Source: a virus. Taken from it: DNA of 42,329 nucleotides. This document shows positions 23,647 to 31,230 of this stretch, one piece after another; within the stretch, counting starts at the first letter, position 1; each line of letters opens with the position of its first letter. Location: positions 1 to 42,329 of the IMG/VR virus record IMGVR_UViG_3300042453_000903; one strand, written 5' to 3'. The translations under genes were made by a program, and so were the position numbers. Below the pieces are notes generated by a model, which had not been told where the DNA came from, did not search any database, and was given only the letters and a program-made list of their open reading frames with translations.

Positions 23647-25949
23647 TGCTGTCGCCAGAGTTCCTCGCGATCGGTGGTGGCTCCTCGAGCTACCAGATCC
23701 AGAACTCGCTGCGCTTTCGCGCGAGCAACAGCGCGTACCTGTCGCGGACCAGCGGCGCGTCCCCGACCGATCAGAAGAAGGTCACCTACTCGGCGTGGAT
23801 GAAAGCCGCGCCGACGCTTTCGTCGGGATCGCAGGTCGCGCTGGTTTGCACGACCGGCAACGCCGGCATGATCGCGTGGAACATCTCTGGCTACGGGGGC
23901 CGCCTCTTCACTCGAGCCGACGCGAACGACGTGCAGTTTGCGTGGCTGGCGCGCGACCCCAGCGCGTGGTTCCACCTCGTGGTCACCATCGACACGACGC
24001 AGGCCACGGCCAGCGACAGGATCAAGGCCTGGCTGAACGGCGTCGCGCTCGTCTACCAGAGCGGCACCTACCCGACGCTGAACTCCAACACCACGCTGAA
24101 CCCGGCGTCGACCGCGATGCGGCTGATGTCGGACATCGTCAACGGAACCTACCTCGACGGCCACCTGACGCACGTCCACCTGATCGACGGCCAGGCGCTG
24201 ACGCCGAGCTCGTTCGGCAAGACCGACGCGATGACCGGCGAGTGGGTGCCGATCCGATATTCCGGCACCTACGGCACGAACGGGTTCCGGCTGGCGTTCG
24301 AGGACGCGACGACGACCGCGACGATCGGCAACGACAGCAGCGGCAACGCCAACAACTGGACGAGCAGCGGCATTTCGGTGACCGCAGGCACGACCTTCGA
24401 CCAGATGCTAGACACGCCGACGTTGAATTACGCGGTGATGAACCCGCTCGACCTGAGCGGCACGGCCGCGACGTTCCAATGGGCCAACCTACAGGTCACG
24501 CGCAGCGGCGCGTCGTTCGCGCAGGCGTACTCGTCGATCGCGATGACGAGCGGCAAGTGGTATTTCGAGATGACCGCTGGCGCTGACGTCGCGAACTTGG
24601 ATGCCGGCCTGATCACCGGCACGACGAACCCTGCGGCCAACCGATACCTTGGCCAGGACGCCTACACCTATGCCTACGCAACGTCCGGGCAGAAGGTGAA
24701 CAACGCGACGTCCTCTGCGTATGGCAACTCGTGGACCAGCGGAGATGTCATCGGCGTCATCCTCGACGCCGACGCCGGAAAGCTCTGGTTTTCCAAGAAC
24801 GGCACAGTCCAAGCCAGCGGCGACCCGGTCGCGGGGACCAATGCTGCGTTCACCGGCTTGACGGGTCCGTATCGTTTCGCGGTGGACGTCGAGAACGGCG
24901 GCATCTGCGACGTGAACTTCGGCCAGCGCGCCTTCGCCTACTCGCCGCCATCGGGCTTCGTCGCGCTCAACACCGCGAACCTCGCGGCGCCGTCGATCAA
25001 ACGGTCGCGCCAGTATTTCGACGCTCGGCTTCGCACCGGCACGGGCGCTGCGGCCAGCGTGTCCGACCTCGAGTTCGCGCCCGACCTTGTGTGGATCAAG
25101 AGCCGCTCGGCGGCGACGACGCACAACCTCTTCGACACCTCGCGCGGCGCGCAGAAGGGCATCCAGAGCACCGGGCCGAATGCCGAATACACCGACGCAA
25201 ACAGCCTGTCGGCGTTCGCCTCGAACGGCTACTCGCTCGGCAGCGACGCCTCCAGCCGCGGCGTCAACGTCAGCGCCGCGACCTATGTCGACTGGGCTCT
25301 GAAGAGTGGCTCGGCGCCAGGCTTCAACGTCACGCTCTACACGGGCAACGGTGGCGGCGCGCGCAACATCGCCCACGGTCTCGGCGTCGCGCCGCAGTTC
25401 CTGCTGGTGCGTGGGCGCGATGCTCGCGTGTGGGCCGGCTACCACAAAAACATGACGAGCGCGGCCTACTACCTCGACCTTGGCGCCGCGGCGGCCGAGG
25501 CGCTCGACACCACGATGTTCGACAGCACCGCGCCGGACGCCTCCAACTTCCGCGTCGGCTCCTACAACAACGCGAACCTGGTCAACTACCTCGCGTACCT
25601 CTTCACCGAGGTGCCGGGCTTCTCGCGCATCGGCGTCTACACCGGCAACAACAACACGGACGGGCCGTTCGTGTGGTGCGGCTTCAAGCCCAAGTTCGTG
25701 ATGGTGAAGGCGCGCGATGTCGCCACCGGCTGGTTCATGGCCAACCCGTCAGGCTCCGCCAACGAGGTGATCCAGCGCGTGTTCTCCGACAGCGCCGGCG
25801 CGGAAGCGTCGAACACCTACGGCCTCGACCTGCTGGCCGGCGGCTTCAAGGTCCGCGCGCCGACCGGCTACAGCCTGAACAATTCGGGCAACAGATACCT
25901 GTTTATCGCTTTCGCCGACGTCCCCTTCAAATACTCGAGGGCTCGCTGA
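23646..25949 (+). CDS. Receptor-binding tail protein with LamG- and SPRY-like domains
   Basis: A 767-aa protein from ATG 23646 (TAATG overlap). Residues about 15-215 form a concanavalin A/LamG-like sandwich (SAWMKAAPTL, WFHLVVTIDTT, LTHVHLIDGQALTPSSFG). Residues about 230-440 form a SPRY-like domain (SGKWYFEMTAG, GDVIGVILDADAGKLWFSKNG). The C-terminal 320 residues contain three related units starting FAPDLVWIKSRS, VAPQFLLVRGRD and FKPKFVMVKARD, which I associate with the DUF7483 domain of phage receptor-binding proteins. It should decide host specificity by binding surface polysaccharide or protein. No enzymatic motif is seen. Confidence 0.8.
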   Translation: MLSPEFLAIGGGSSSYQIQNSLRFRASNSAYLSRTSGASPTDQKKVTYSAWMKAAPTLSSGSQVALVCTTGNAGMIAWNISGYGGRLFTRADANDVQFAWLARDPSAWFHLVVTIDTTQATASDRIKAWLNGVALVYQSGTYPTLNSNTTLNPASTAMRLMSDIVNGTYLDGHLTHVHLIDGQALTPSSFGKTDAMTGEWVPIRYSGTYGTNGFRLAFEDATTTATIGNDSSGNANNWTSSGISVTAGTTFDQMLDTPTLNYAVMNPLDLSGTAATFQWANLQVTRSGASFAQAYSSIAMTSGKWYFEMTAGADVANLDAGLITGTTNPAANRYLGQDAYTYAYATSGQKVNNATSSAYGNSWTSGDVIGVILDADAGKLWFSKNGTVQASGDPVAGTNAAFTGLTGPYRFAVDVENGGICDVNFGQRAFAYSPPSGFVALNTANLAAPSIKRSRQYFDARLRTGTGAAASVSDLEFAPDLVWIKSRSAATTHNLFDTSRGAQKGIQSTGPNAEYTDANSLSAFASNGYSLGSDASSRGVNVSAATYVDWALKSGSAPGFNVTLYTGNGGGARNIAHGLGVAPQFLLVRGRDARVWAGYHKNMTSAAYYLDLGAAAAEALDTTMFDSTAPDASNFRVGSYNNANLVNYLAYLFTEVPGFSRIGVYTGNNNTDGPFVWCGFKPKFVMVKARDVATGWFMANPSGSANEVIQRVFSDSAGAEASNTYGLDLLAGGFKVRAPTGYSLNNSGNRYLFIAFADVPFKYSRAR

Positions 25950-26350
25950 TGCGCTTCGAATTCCCAGACGGCCAACTCGTCATGCTCGACCGCGCCTTCG
26001 TGCGCGAGGGCACGCAGTACCCGGCCGAGTGGCTGCGGCAGATGTCGCCCGCCGACCGCTCCGCATGGGGCCTCGTCGAGGTGCCCGAGCCCGTGGCGCC
26101 CGTGACGCCGGCGCCGCCGAGCATCCCAGCGTCGGTGTCGCCGCGCCAGGCGCGCCTCGCGCTGCTCGCCGCCGGCAAGCTCGACGCTGTCGAGGCCGCG
26201 GTGAAGGCGGGACCGGCGGCCACGCGCATCGCGTGGGAATACGGCCTCGAGATCCGCCGCGACGACCAGCTCGTGGTCGATCTCGCTGCCGCCCTCAACC
26301 TGAGCGACGCGGAGGTCGACGACCTGTTCCGCGCCGCTGCGGCTTTGTGA
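25949..26350 (+). CDS. Small tail-region protein following the receptor-binding gene
   Basis: A 133-aa protein from ATG 25949 (TGATG overlap). It opens MRFEFPDGQLVMLDRAFVREGTQYPAEW..., a form common in small proteins after tail fibre genes. A proline-rich linker (about 50-66) leads to a helical domain (RQARLALLAAGKLDAVEAAV and IRRDDQLVVDLAAALNLSDAEVDDLFRAA) also common in phage fibre-associated proteins. A chaperone or accessory role for fibre assembly is inferred from position. Confidence 0.7.
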   Translation: MRFEFPDGQLVMLDRAFVREGTQYPAEWLRQMSPADRSAWGLVEVPEPVAPVTPAPPSIPASVSPRQARLALLAAGKLDAVEAAVKAGPAATRIAWEYGLEIRRDDQLVVDLAAALNLSDAEVDDLFRAAAAL

Positions 26351-26357
26351 GGGCGCC

Positions 26358-26597
26358 ATGACCGAGCAGGCAATCCTGACGCACGCGCAGGAGATCGGAG
26401 CGCTCAAGGCCGAGGTGGGCAACATGAAGGCGCGGCTCGAGGAGATGGACGCGAAGCTCGACCAGCTCGTTGAGGCGGCGAACATGGGGAAGGGTGCGTG
26501 GTGGATGTCGGTCAAGGTCGGCGGCGTCCTTGTCACCGCGAGCGCCGGCATCGCGTGGATCTGGCAGCACCTCGGCCAGCTCGTCGGAGGCCGGTGA
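26358..26597 (+). CDS. Haemolysin XhlA/holin-like membrane protein
   Basis: A 79-aa protein with an N-terminal coiled coil (LTHAQEIGALKAEVGNMKAR through DAKLDQLVEA) and one C-terminal membrane segment (SVKVGGVLVTASAGIAWIWQ). This is the architecture of XhlA-type or phage-holin-associated membrane proteins. It precedes the secreted small protein with an ATG overlap at 26597. It probably acts in host lysis; a second, different holin-like protein is encoded at 28328. Confidence 0.7.
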   Translation: MTEQAILTHAQEIGALKAEVGNMKARLEEMDAKLDQLVEAANMGKGAWWMSVKVGGVLVTASAGIAWIWQHLGQLVGGR

Positions 26598-26878
26598 TGC
26601 GCGCGCTCCTGATCGCCGCGGCCCTCGCCCTCCTGCCGGCGGCGGCGGCGGCGCAGGAGCCCGTCTGCGCGCGCGCCGAGCTGCTGCGGCAGGCGCTCTC
26701 GGGTGAGTACGGGGAGATGCTGGTCGCGACCGCCGCGGCGTCCGGCGGCACGACTGTCGAATGGTGGGCCGCGTCGAAGGGCGCGCGCACATGGACGATG
26801 TTGGTGATCGGTCAGGACGGCCGCGCCTGCGTTGCCGCCATGGGCGGACTGTTCGCGTTCGCCGGGCGGGGTGCCTGA
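26597..26878 (+). CDS. Secreted small protein
   Basis: A 93-aa protein with a clear signal peptide (MRALLIAAALALLPAAAAAQ, cleavage probably after AAA). The mature part has two cysteines (in EPVCARAELL and GRACVAAM) that could form a disulfide, and a WWAASKGARTWTMLVIGQDG segment. Similar small periplasmic proteins occur in alphaproteobacterial prophages as I remember, without a known job. A role at the envelope during lysis or superinfection control is possible. TGATG overlaps join it to both neighbours. Confidence 0.65.
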   Translation: MRALLIAAALALLPAAAAAQEPVCARAELLRQALSGEYGEMLVATAAASGGTTVEWWAASKGARTWTMLVIGQDGRACVAAMGGLFAFAGRGA

Positions 26879-28050
26879 TGCCCTATCCCCGCCTGTCTGC
26901 CGACGAAGCCACCCGCCGGATCGAGGCGATCGAGCAGGCGCTGCGCGAGGGCCACACGCCGCCGGGCCAGCCCGGCAAGTTCGGCCAGCGCAACGCCGTC
27001 GCGATGGGTCTCATGCGCTGCGGCGTCAAGGCCAACACGTCGGCCGATGTCGTCACGCGCATGGAGGAGGCGGCGGGCCGCAAGATCAACTGGGCGCTCT
27101 ACCCCGGCCCGCGCTTGGCGTTCGACGCGCCGACGCCGAGGTTCGACCCGCCGCACATTCCCGACGCGGACGTCCCGGTCGAGGAGCTCATCGAGAAGCT
27201 TGAGCGCAACTACAAGCGCCGCGCGGAGCACAAGGCCGCGAAGACCTGGGCGCGCTTCACCCTGCGCGACGACGGACCCTACTGCCTCGCGGTCGTCGGC
27301 GACCCGCACCTCGACGATCCCGGCACCGACTGGGGCCTGCTGCGCCAGCACCACGAGCTCCTGCGCCGCGACCATGTCCACGGCGTGTGCCTGGGCGACG
27401 TCGTGAACAACTGGGCCGGCCGCTTGCAGCGTCTTTACGCCGAGCAGGAGGTCACGCGCACGCAGGGCTGGAAGCTCGCGCAGTGGTTCTTCGCGACGGT
27501 GCCTTGGTTGGTGATCGTCAAGGGCAACCATGACCTGTGGTCGAGCTCGCACGGCACGGGCGACCCGCTCGACTGGATGTCGCGCGGCGCGGCCATGCTC
27601 GAGGACTGGTCCGCTCAGTTCGAGGTCGCGACGCCCGCCGGCCATGCCACGCGCATCTGGGCGGCGCACGATTTCAAGGGCACCAGCATCTACAACCCGC
27701 TGCACGGGCCGATGCGCGCGGCGAAGTTCAGCGGCGGCGAGGCCGACGTCTACGTCGCGGGCCATCAGCATCACTGGGAACTGTTCGCCGGCGAGGACGC
27801 CAACAAGTCGGCGCGCCCGTTCTGGCTCGCGCGAGCGCGCGGCTACAAGTTCCTCGACGCCTACGCCGACCAGCATCAGTTCGGCAGCCAGAAGCACGGC
27901 GCGACGATCGGCATCGTGGTCGATCCGACGCGCGAGGGGCCGGCGGGCCTGCACTGCTACGCCGACCTGGCCGAGGCCGTCGACGTCATGGAGTGGAAGC
28001 GCGCACGAGCGGGAGGCGGCAATGCCAAAGCGGCGCGGCGGGTACGATGA
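26878..28050 (+). CDS. Calcineurin-like metallophosphoesterase
   Basis: A 390-aa protein. The metal-binding motifs appear in order: GDPHLDD (141-147), GDVVNN (173-178), GNHD (216-219), AAHDFKG near 264 and GHQHH (295-299). The N-terminal 120 residues form a helical domain with QPGKFGQRNAVAMGLMRCGV that looks like a DNA-binding or recognition segment. The substrate is unknown; phage members may act on nucleic acids or nucleotides. The gene sits oddly between tail and lysis genes. Confidence 0.85.
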   Translation: MPYPRLSADEATRRIEAIEQALREGHTPPGQPGKFGQRNAVAMGLMRCGVKANTSADVVTRMEEAAGRKINWALYPGPRLAFDAPTPRFDPPHIPDADVPVEELIEKLERNYKRRAEHKAAKTWARFTLRDDGPYCLAVVGDPHLDDPGTDWGLLRQHHELLRRDHVHGVCLGDVVNNWAGRLQRLYAEQEVTRTQGWKLAQWFFATVPWLVIVKGNHDLWSSSHGTGDPLDWMSRGAAMLEDWSAQFEVATPAGHATRIWAAHDFKGTSIYNPLHGPMRAAKFSGGEADVYVAGHQHHWELFAGEDANKSARPFWLARARGYKFLDAYADQHQFGSQKHGATIGIVVDPTREGPAGLHCYADLAEAVDVMEWKRARAGGGNAKAARRVR

Positions 28051-28255
28051 CCCCGACTGGGCGGAAGCGGCGGCGCATGTTGGTGAGTGCATGCAAGGGT
28101 CGATCTCCGAGCTCCGTTCTTCGGATCCGCCGGGCCGTCCGTTTGAGCCGCGCCGCCAGCCGATCGGCTTCTGCATCGACCCCGAAGCGTACCGCGCCGC
28201 TCGCGGCGGTCGTCGCCGTCGTCGCGTGGCTGCGGCACGACGAACCGATCCCTGA
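28022..28255 (+). CDS. Small hypothetical protein (first of two overlapping frames)
   Basis: A 77-aa ORF with GGGAGG upstream (about 28012-28017). It overlaps the phosphoesterase end by 29 bases. The opening MPKRRGGYDDPDWAEAAAHV, with FEPRRQPIGFCIDPEAYRAA after it, looks like natural protein; the last 15 residues (RRRRRVAAARR) look like read-through of another frame. No family is recognised. The most natural reading is that the coding signal moves to the next frame near 28205. Confidence 0.5.
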   Translation: MPKRRGGYDDPDWAEAAAHVGECMQGSISELRSSDPPGRPFEPRRQPIGFCIDPEAYRAARGGRRRRRVAAARRTDP

Positions 28256-28331
28256 CGGCTGGCGCGTGGCCGCGCAGCGTCTCACTCACCACCACCGCTA
28301 CAGCGTCCTCATCGAGCAGGTGCAACCATGA
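28047..28331 (+). CDS. Overlapping small ORF, coding signal in its second half
   Basis: A 94-aa ORF starting with an ATGA overlap on the phosphoesterase stop and ending with an ATGA overlap on the holin start. Its first 55 residues are arginine/serine-rich and look like out-of-frame text. From about 28195 on (VVAWLRHDEPIPDGWRVAAQ, then HHHRYSVLIEQ) it reads like the C-terminus seen in small phage proteins. It may be expressed from an internal non-ATG start, or be the second half of the 28022 protein after a frameshift. Confidence 0.35.
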   Translation: MTPTGRKRRRMLVSACKGRSPSSVLRIRRAVRLSRAASRSASASTPKRTAPLAAVVAVVAWLRHDEPIPDGWRVAAQRLTHHHRYSVLIEQVQP

Positions 28332-28726
28332 TCGCAGCGCTCATCCCCATTCTCGGCCCGCTTCTGGGCCAGGTCGTGAAGTCGGTCTTCCCCAATGCCG
28401 AGGACGAGCTGAAGCGCCTCGAGCTGCAGAACCAGATCCAGCTCGCTCTGATCAACAACTCGGCCGCGATCGAGACCGCGGCGGCGTCGATCGTCCGCGC
28501 CGAGGCCGAGAGCGAGCATTGGCTCACGGCGTCGTGGCGGCCGATCCTCATGCTGGTGTTCGGCGCGCTGATCGTGGCGCGCTGGTTCGGCTTGACCGCG
28601 CCGGGCATCACCGAGGCCGTCGAGCTGAAGCTCTGGAGCATCCTTGAGGTCGGCATCGGCGGATATGTGATCGGCCGCTCGGTCGAGAAGGCGGCGCCCG
28701 CTGTGGCGGCGGCGCTGAAGAAGTGA
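28328..28726 (+). CDS. Holin-like protein (3TM GTA/phage holin type)
   Basis: A 132-aa protein. The order is an N-terminal hydrophobic helix (MIAALIPILGPLLGQVVKSV), a charged helical segment, then TASWRPILMLVFGALIVARW and WSILEVGIGGYVIGRSVE. The SWRP-plus-membrane-helix arrangement is typical of the three-transmembrane holin family found in phages and gene transfer agents. It should form membrane lesions that let the endolysin reach the cell wall. The stop overlaps the endolysin start (GTGA). Confidence 0.85.
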   Translation: MIAALIPILGPLLGQVVKSVFPNAEDELKRLELQNQIQLALINNSAAIETAAASIVRAEAESEHWLTASWRPILMLVFGALIVARWFGLTAPGITEAVELKLWSILEVGIGGYVIGRSVEKAAPAVAAALKK

Positions 28727-29097
28727 CGCTCACGGATCGCGACCGGCGGCGTCTCGCCGGCGTCCACCCAGACCTCGTGCGCGTGATCGAGCGCGCGGCG
28801 CGCGACGGCGCTGTCCAGTTCATTGTGACCGAGGGGCTGCGCACCGAGGCGCGGCAGCGCGAGCTCGTCGCCGCGGGCGCCTCGCGCACGATGCGCAGCC
28901 GCCACCTGACCGGCCACGCTGTCGACCTGGCGGTGACGGTGGGCGGCGAGGTGCGATGGGACTGGCCGCTCTACACGAAGCTGGGCGCGGCGGTGAAAGC
29001 GGCAGCCGCAGCCGAGCGCGTGGCGATCGAATGGGGCGGGGACTGGCCGAGGTTCCGCGACGGCCCGCACTTCCAGTTGACCGAAGTGAACCGTTAA
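28723..29097 (+). CDS. Endolysin, M15-family peptidase
   Basis: A 124-aa protein from GTG 28723. SRHLTGHAVDLA (59-70) and GPHFQL (114-119) give the zinc ligands H61, D68 and H116 of VanY/L-alanyl-D-glutamate peptidases, with E103 in AIEWGGDW as the likely catalytic base. It cuts peptide bonds in peptidoglycan. There is no signal sequence, so it needs the holin encoded just upstream. It ends the late rightward gene run. Confidence 0.92.
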   Translation: MTLTDRDRRRLAGVHPDLVRVIERAARDGAVQFIVTEGLRTEARQRELVAAGASRTMRSRHLTGHAVDLAVTVGGEVRWDWPLYTKLGAAVKAAAAAERVAIEWGGDWPRFRDGPHFQLTEVNR

Positions 29098-29177
29098 GGA
29101 TCCGTTTCCGCTGGCAGCGAGATTACGTCGCAGGAATTGCTCAACGATCCGTGCATCGGCACTAGGATCAGGGAGCC

Positions 29178-29549
29178 ATGAAAACAAGAACGATCCCCAT
29201 CGTCGCCCATCTCGACGCTGATGGCGTCGAGCGTTCAACCAGCTACATCGTGACGCGCGCGCGGATCTCGCCTGTCGCGCGCCCGGCACGCGAGCCCATC
29301 GCCGTGATCGTCGAGGTCGCGGGCATGGGTCGGTTCTACGCGCTGGCAGACGCCGGCCAGCGCATGTCGCCGCAACTGTGCCGGACGCCTGCGTTGGTCG
29401 AGCTCTCTGGCGGCAGGCTATCCGTCGGCTGGCTGGTCCCGCGTCGGCGCGACAAGTTCGACGTCGTCCGGCTGTTCGGCGGCGCGCCGCTGCACCGGGC
29501 GGTCGCGATCGACGCGGCCATGCCGATCGTCTCGATCCTGACCTGCTGA
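29178..29549 (+). CDS. Hypothetical protein convergent with the integrase
   Basis: A 123-aa protein with GGGAG (about 29171-29175) before the ATG. The text (MKTRTIPIVAHLDADGVERS, then IAVIVEVAGMGRFYALADAG) is beta-strand rich with no recognised domain. Its last 132 bases overlap the 3' end of the integrase on the other strand. The 80 bases between it and the endolysin hold no clear signal. It could be a late morphon of unknown role. Confidence 0.5.
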   Translation: MKTRTIPIVAHLDADGVERSTSYIVTRARISPVARPAREPIAVIVEVAGMGRFYALADAGQRMSPQLCRTPALVELSGGRLSVGWLVPRRRDKFDVVRLFGGAPLHRAVAIDAAMPIVSILTC

Positions 29550-30641
29550 CATCCTGGCGGCGATCAGGTCGCCGGCCGCGCGAGCGGCGGCGGTCCCGGC
29601 CTCCTCGAGCAGGTGGGCGTAGCCCTTCGTGGTCTGCGCCGACCTGTGCCCGAGGAGCTCGCCGATCTGGTGCAGGCTCACGCCGGCGGCCAGGGCGGCG
29701 CTCGCGAAGCTGTGCCGCAGGTCGTGCATGCGCAGGTCGGGGCAGCCCGCGGCCTCGCGCACGGCAACCCAGCACTTGTGCGGGCAGTCGATCCCCGTGA
29801 TCGTGCCGCCGCGCACGCGGGGCAGGGACCGCAGGACCGCGATCGCTTGGGGCGGCAGGTGGATGACGCGCTCGCTGCCGTCGGCGTCGGCCTTGTGCTC
29901 GCGCAGGCGGATCGTGCTGCCGTGGACGTCTGACCAGCGGGCGCGGGCGATCTCGCCGCGGCGCGCGCCGGTCCAAATCAGGAGCCGGATGAAGGCGACC
30001 GCCTGCGGGTAGCGCGCCTGCCGGACGTCGAGCGCGGCCGCGATCCGGCGCGCCTCGTCGACCGTCATGTAGCGGCGCCGCCGGCGCTCGCGGTTCCGCT
30101 CGACGCCTTGGCACGGGTTCGGGCCGGGGTGCCATTGCCAGCGGCGCACGGCCAGGCTCATGGCCTTGGACAGGCAGGCCAGCGCGCGGTTGGCGGCGAC
30201 GCGCCGGGGGATGGCGGCGTGCCACACCACGACGTCGCCGTGCGTCAGGTCGGCGACCTTGGTGGTGCCGAGCCTTGGCCGGATCCAGCGGGCGATGACG
30301 CTGCGGTCGCCGGCTGCGCTCTTCTTCCGGTCGCCGTGCTCGGCCTGGTAGCGGTCGAGGAGCTCGGCCACGGTCGGCGCGGCGCGTGCGGCCTGGCGCT
30401 CGGCGGACGGATCCTCGCCGGCGGCCACGCGCTCGAGCATCTCGCGCGCGATGGCGCGCGCGCGGGCCTGCCGGATGGTCGGCCAGTCTCCGATGCGGGG
30501 CCGGCGCTGGGCGCCGCGCCTGCTGCGGTAGTAGAGAAACCAGGTGCGCCGGGCGCCGCGCACGCGCAGCTGCAGGCCCGGCACCTGCTCGTCCTTGAGC
30601 GTCGCGCCGTCCGGCGCGGCGAGGATTTCTGGGTCACGCAT
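29418..30641 (-). CDS. int: Tyrosine-family site-specific integrase
   Basis: A 407-aa protein transcribed leftward. It has an arm-binding N-terminal domain (ATLKDEQVPGLQLRVRGARR), a core-binding domain (about 85-180) and a catalytic domain with R227 in TGARRGEI, a lysine near 250, H306 and R309 in HDLRH, H332 in LLGHRS and Y341 in TTKGYAHL. It recombines attP (30777-30823) with a host tRNA-Phe gene. Most relatives end soon after the tyrosine helix; here about 43 extra charged residues overlap the opposite-strand gene, suggesting loss of an earlier stop. No strong ribosome binding site is seen. Confidence 0.93.
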   Translation of the reverse strand: MRDPEILAAPDGATLKDEQVPGLQLRVRGARRTWFLYYRSRRGAQRRPRIGDWPTIRQARARAIAREMLERVAAGEDPSAERQAARAAPTVAELLDRYQAEHGDRKKSAAGDRSVIARWIRPRLGTTKVADLTHGDVVVWHAAIPRRVAANRALACLSKAMSLAVRRWQWHPGPNPCQGVERNRERRRRRYMTVDEARRIAAALDVRQARYPQAVAFIRLLIWTGARRGEIARARWSDVHGSTIRLREHKADADGSERVIHLPPQAIAVLRSLPRVRGGTITGIDCPHKCWVAVREAAGCPDLRMHDLRHSFASAALAAGVSLHQIGELLGHRSAQTTKGYAHLLEEAGTAAARAAGDLIAARMSAGQDRDDRHGRVDRDRPVQRRAAEQPDDVELVAPTRDQPADG

Positions 30642-30891
30642 GGTGGTCTATTTTTCGCGGCTGGGTCACGGCTGGGTCACGGCTGTTCGTTGTCATGCGT
30701 GAACAGCATACATCCAGTTTCGTTGAGTATCAGCCATTTATGGGCGGGCGTGTCCCGCCGTTACCCGTCCCGGCCAGACTGAAAATCGCAGTGTCGCTGG
30801 TTCGATTCCGGCCCTGGGCACCATTACTTTTCAATAGCTTAGCGCGACCCGCCCGATGCAGCCGAAAGGCGCTGGGTCACAACTGGGTCAC
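30629..30891. repeat. Integrase arm-type repeats, CTGGGTCAC x5
   Basis: The 9-mer CTGGGTCAC occurs at 30629, 30661 and 30672 on the integrase side of the att core and at 30872 and 30883 on the other side. The two pairs each have an 11-base period, one helical turn. This matches arm-type integrase sites flanking a core, as in lambda attP. One copy overlaps the integrase start codon. A 7-bp inverted repeat (GCTGTTC 30682-30688 with GAACAGC 30701-30707) and a GGCGGG/CCCGCC hairpin (30743-30759) lie between the left arms and the core and could bind accessory proteins. Confidence 0.8.
30777..30823 (+). other. attP core: 3' half of tRNA-Phe (GAA)
   Basis: The stretch runs from the anticodon loop (CTGAAAA, anticodon GAA) through a T arm (GCTGG TTCGATT CCGGC) and acceptor strand CCTGGGC to A-CCA at 30820-30823. 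There is no matching 5' half: the bases before 30777 do not pair with the anticodon stem. This is the usual attP design, in which integration rebuilds the host tRNA. The implied host tRNA-Phe has acceptor 5' strand GCCCAGG and anticodon stem TGCGA. Confidence 0.88.
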
Positions 30892-30901
30892 GGAAACGAA
30901 A

Positions 30902-30930
30902 GGGGCGCCTCGCATGACACGAGGCGCCCC
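30902..30930 (-). terminator. Hairpin terminator after the excisionase gene
   Basis: A perfect 11-bp stem (GGGGCGCCTCG 30902-30912 with 30920-30930) and a 7-base loop. Reading leftward it is followed by TTTCGTTTCC, a partial T tract. It would stop excisionase transcripts before attP and the integrase. Confidence 0.7.
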
Positions 30931-30963
30931 GACGGCTTGCGGGAGGGAGGGAACCGCCGCCGT

Positions 30964-31158
30964 CTACGCGCGCGTGTGCGCGCGCTCGAACTCCTGCACG
31001 AATTGCACGGGGTAGAGGACGGTGCGGCCGACCTTGACGAAGGCCGGGCCCTTCCCCTGCGCGCGCCAGTTCGACAGCGTGCCGGCGCTCTTGTGCCAGC
31101 GGCGCGCCAGCTGGTCGGGGGTCAGGTGCTCGGGCTGCTGCTCTGCCGTGTCCATCAT
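30964..31158 (-). CDS. xis: Excisionase-like MerR/HTH protein
   Basis: A 64-aa protein with one winged-helix-type domain: EHLTPDQLARRWHKSAGTLS is the helix-turn-helix, followed by NWRAQGKGPAFVKVGRTVLYP, the usual wing of excisionase-like proteins. Two ATGs at the start (31158 and 31155) are possible; GAGG precedes both. Its location beside attP suggests it is the recombination directionality factor; a transcription regulator is the alternative. Confidence 0.78.
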   Translation of the reverse strand: MMDTAEQQPEHLTPDQLARRWHKSAGTLSNWRAQGKGPAFVKVGRTVLYPVQFVQEFERAHTRA

Positions 31159-31183
31159 GTCCTCGCGTGACGAAGTCGCAACG

Positions 31184-31211
31184 AGGATAGCGGATCGTGC
31201 GGTTCCGTCAA
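31184..31211 (-). promoter_or_regulatory. Leftward promoter for the excisionase gene
   Basis: On the minus strand, TTGACG (31206-31211) and TATCCT (31184-31189) are separated by 16 bases. They lie between the repressor stop and the excisionase start, so the excisionase can be transcribed separately from the repressor. Confidence 0.5.
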
Positions 31212-31230
31212 CCTGACAAGTCGGCGCCGG

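Noticed and set aside
22573-25949. Possible diversity-generating retroelement, as in BPP-1
   Set aside because: The capsid genes resemble BPP-1, but no reverse transcriptase with a YxDD-type motif, no template repeat and no Mtd-like C-type lectin gene were seen.
24731-26350. Long plus-frame ORF over the receptor-binding gene
   Set aside because: Only its last 133 codons (from ATG 25949) look like protein; the earlier part is arginine-rich out-of-frame text.
30777-30823. Functional tRNA-Phe gene
   Set aside because: Only the 3' half is present; the bases upstream do not form the anticodon 5' stem, D arm or acceptor strand.
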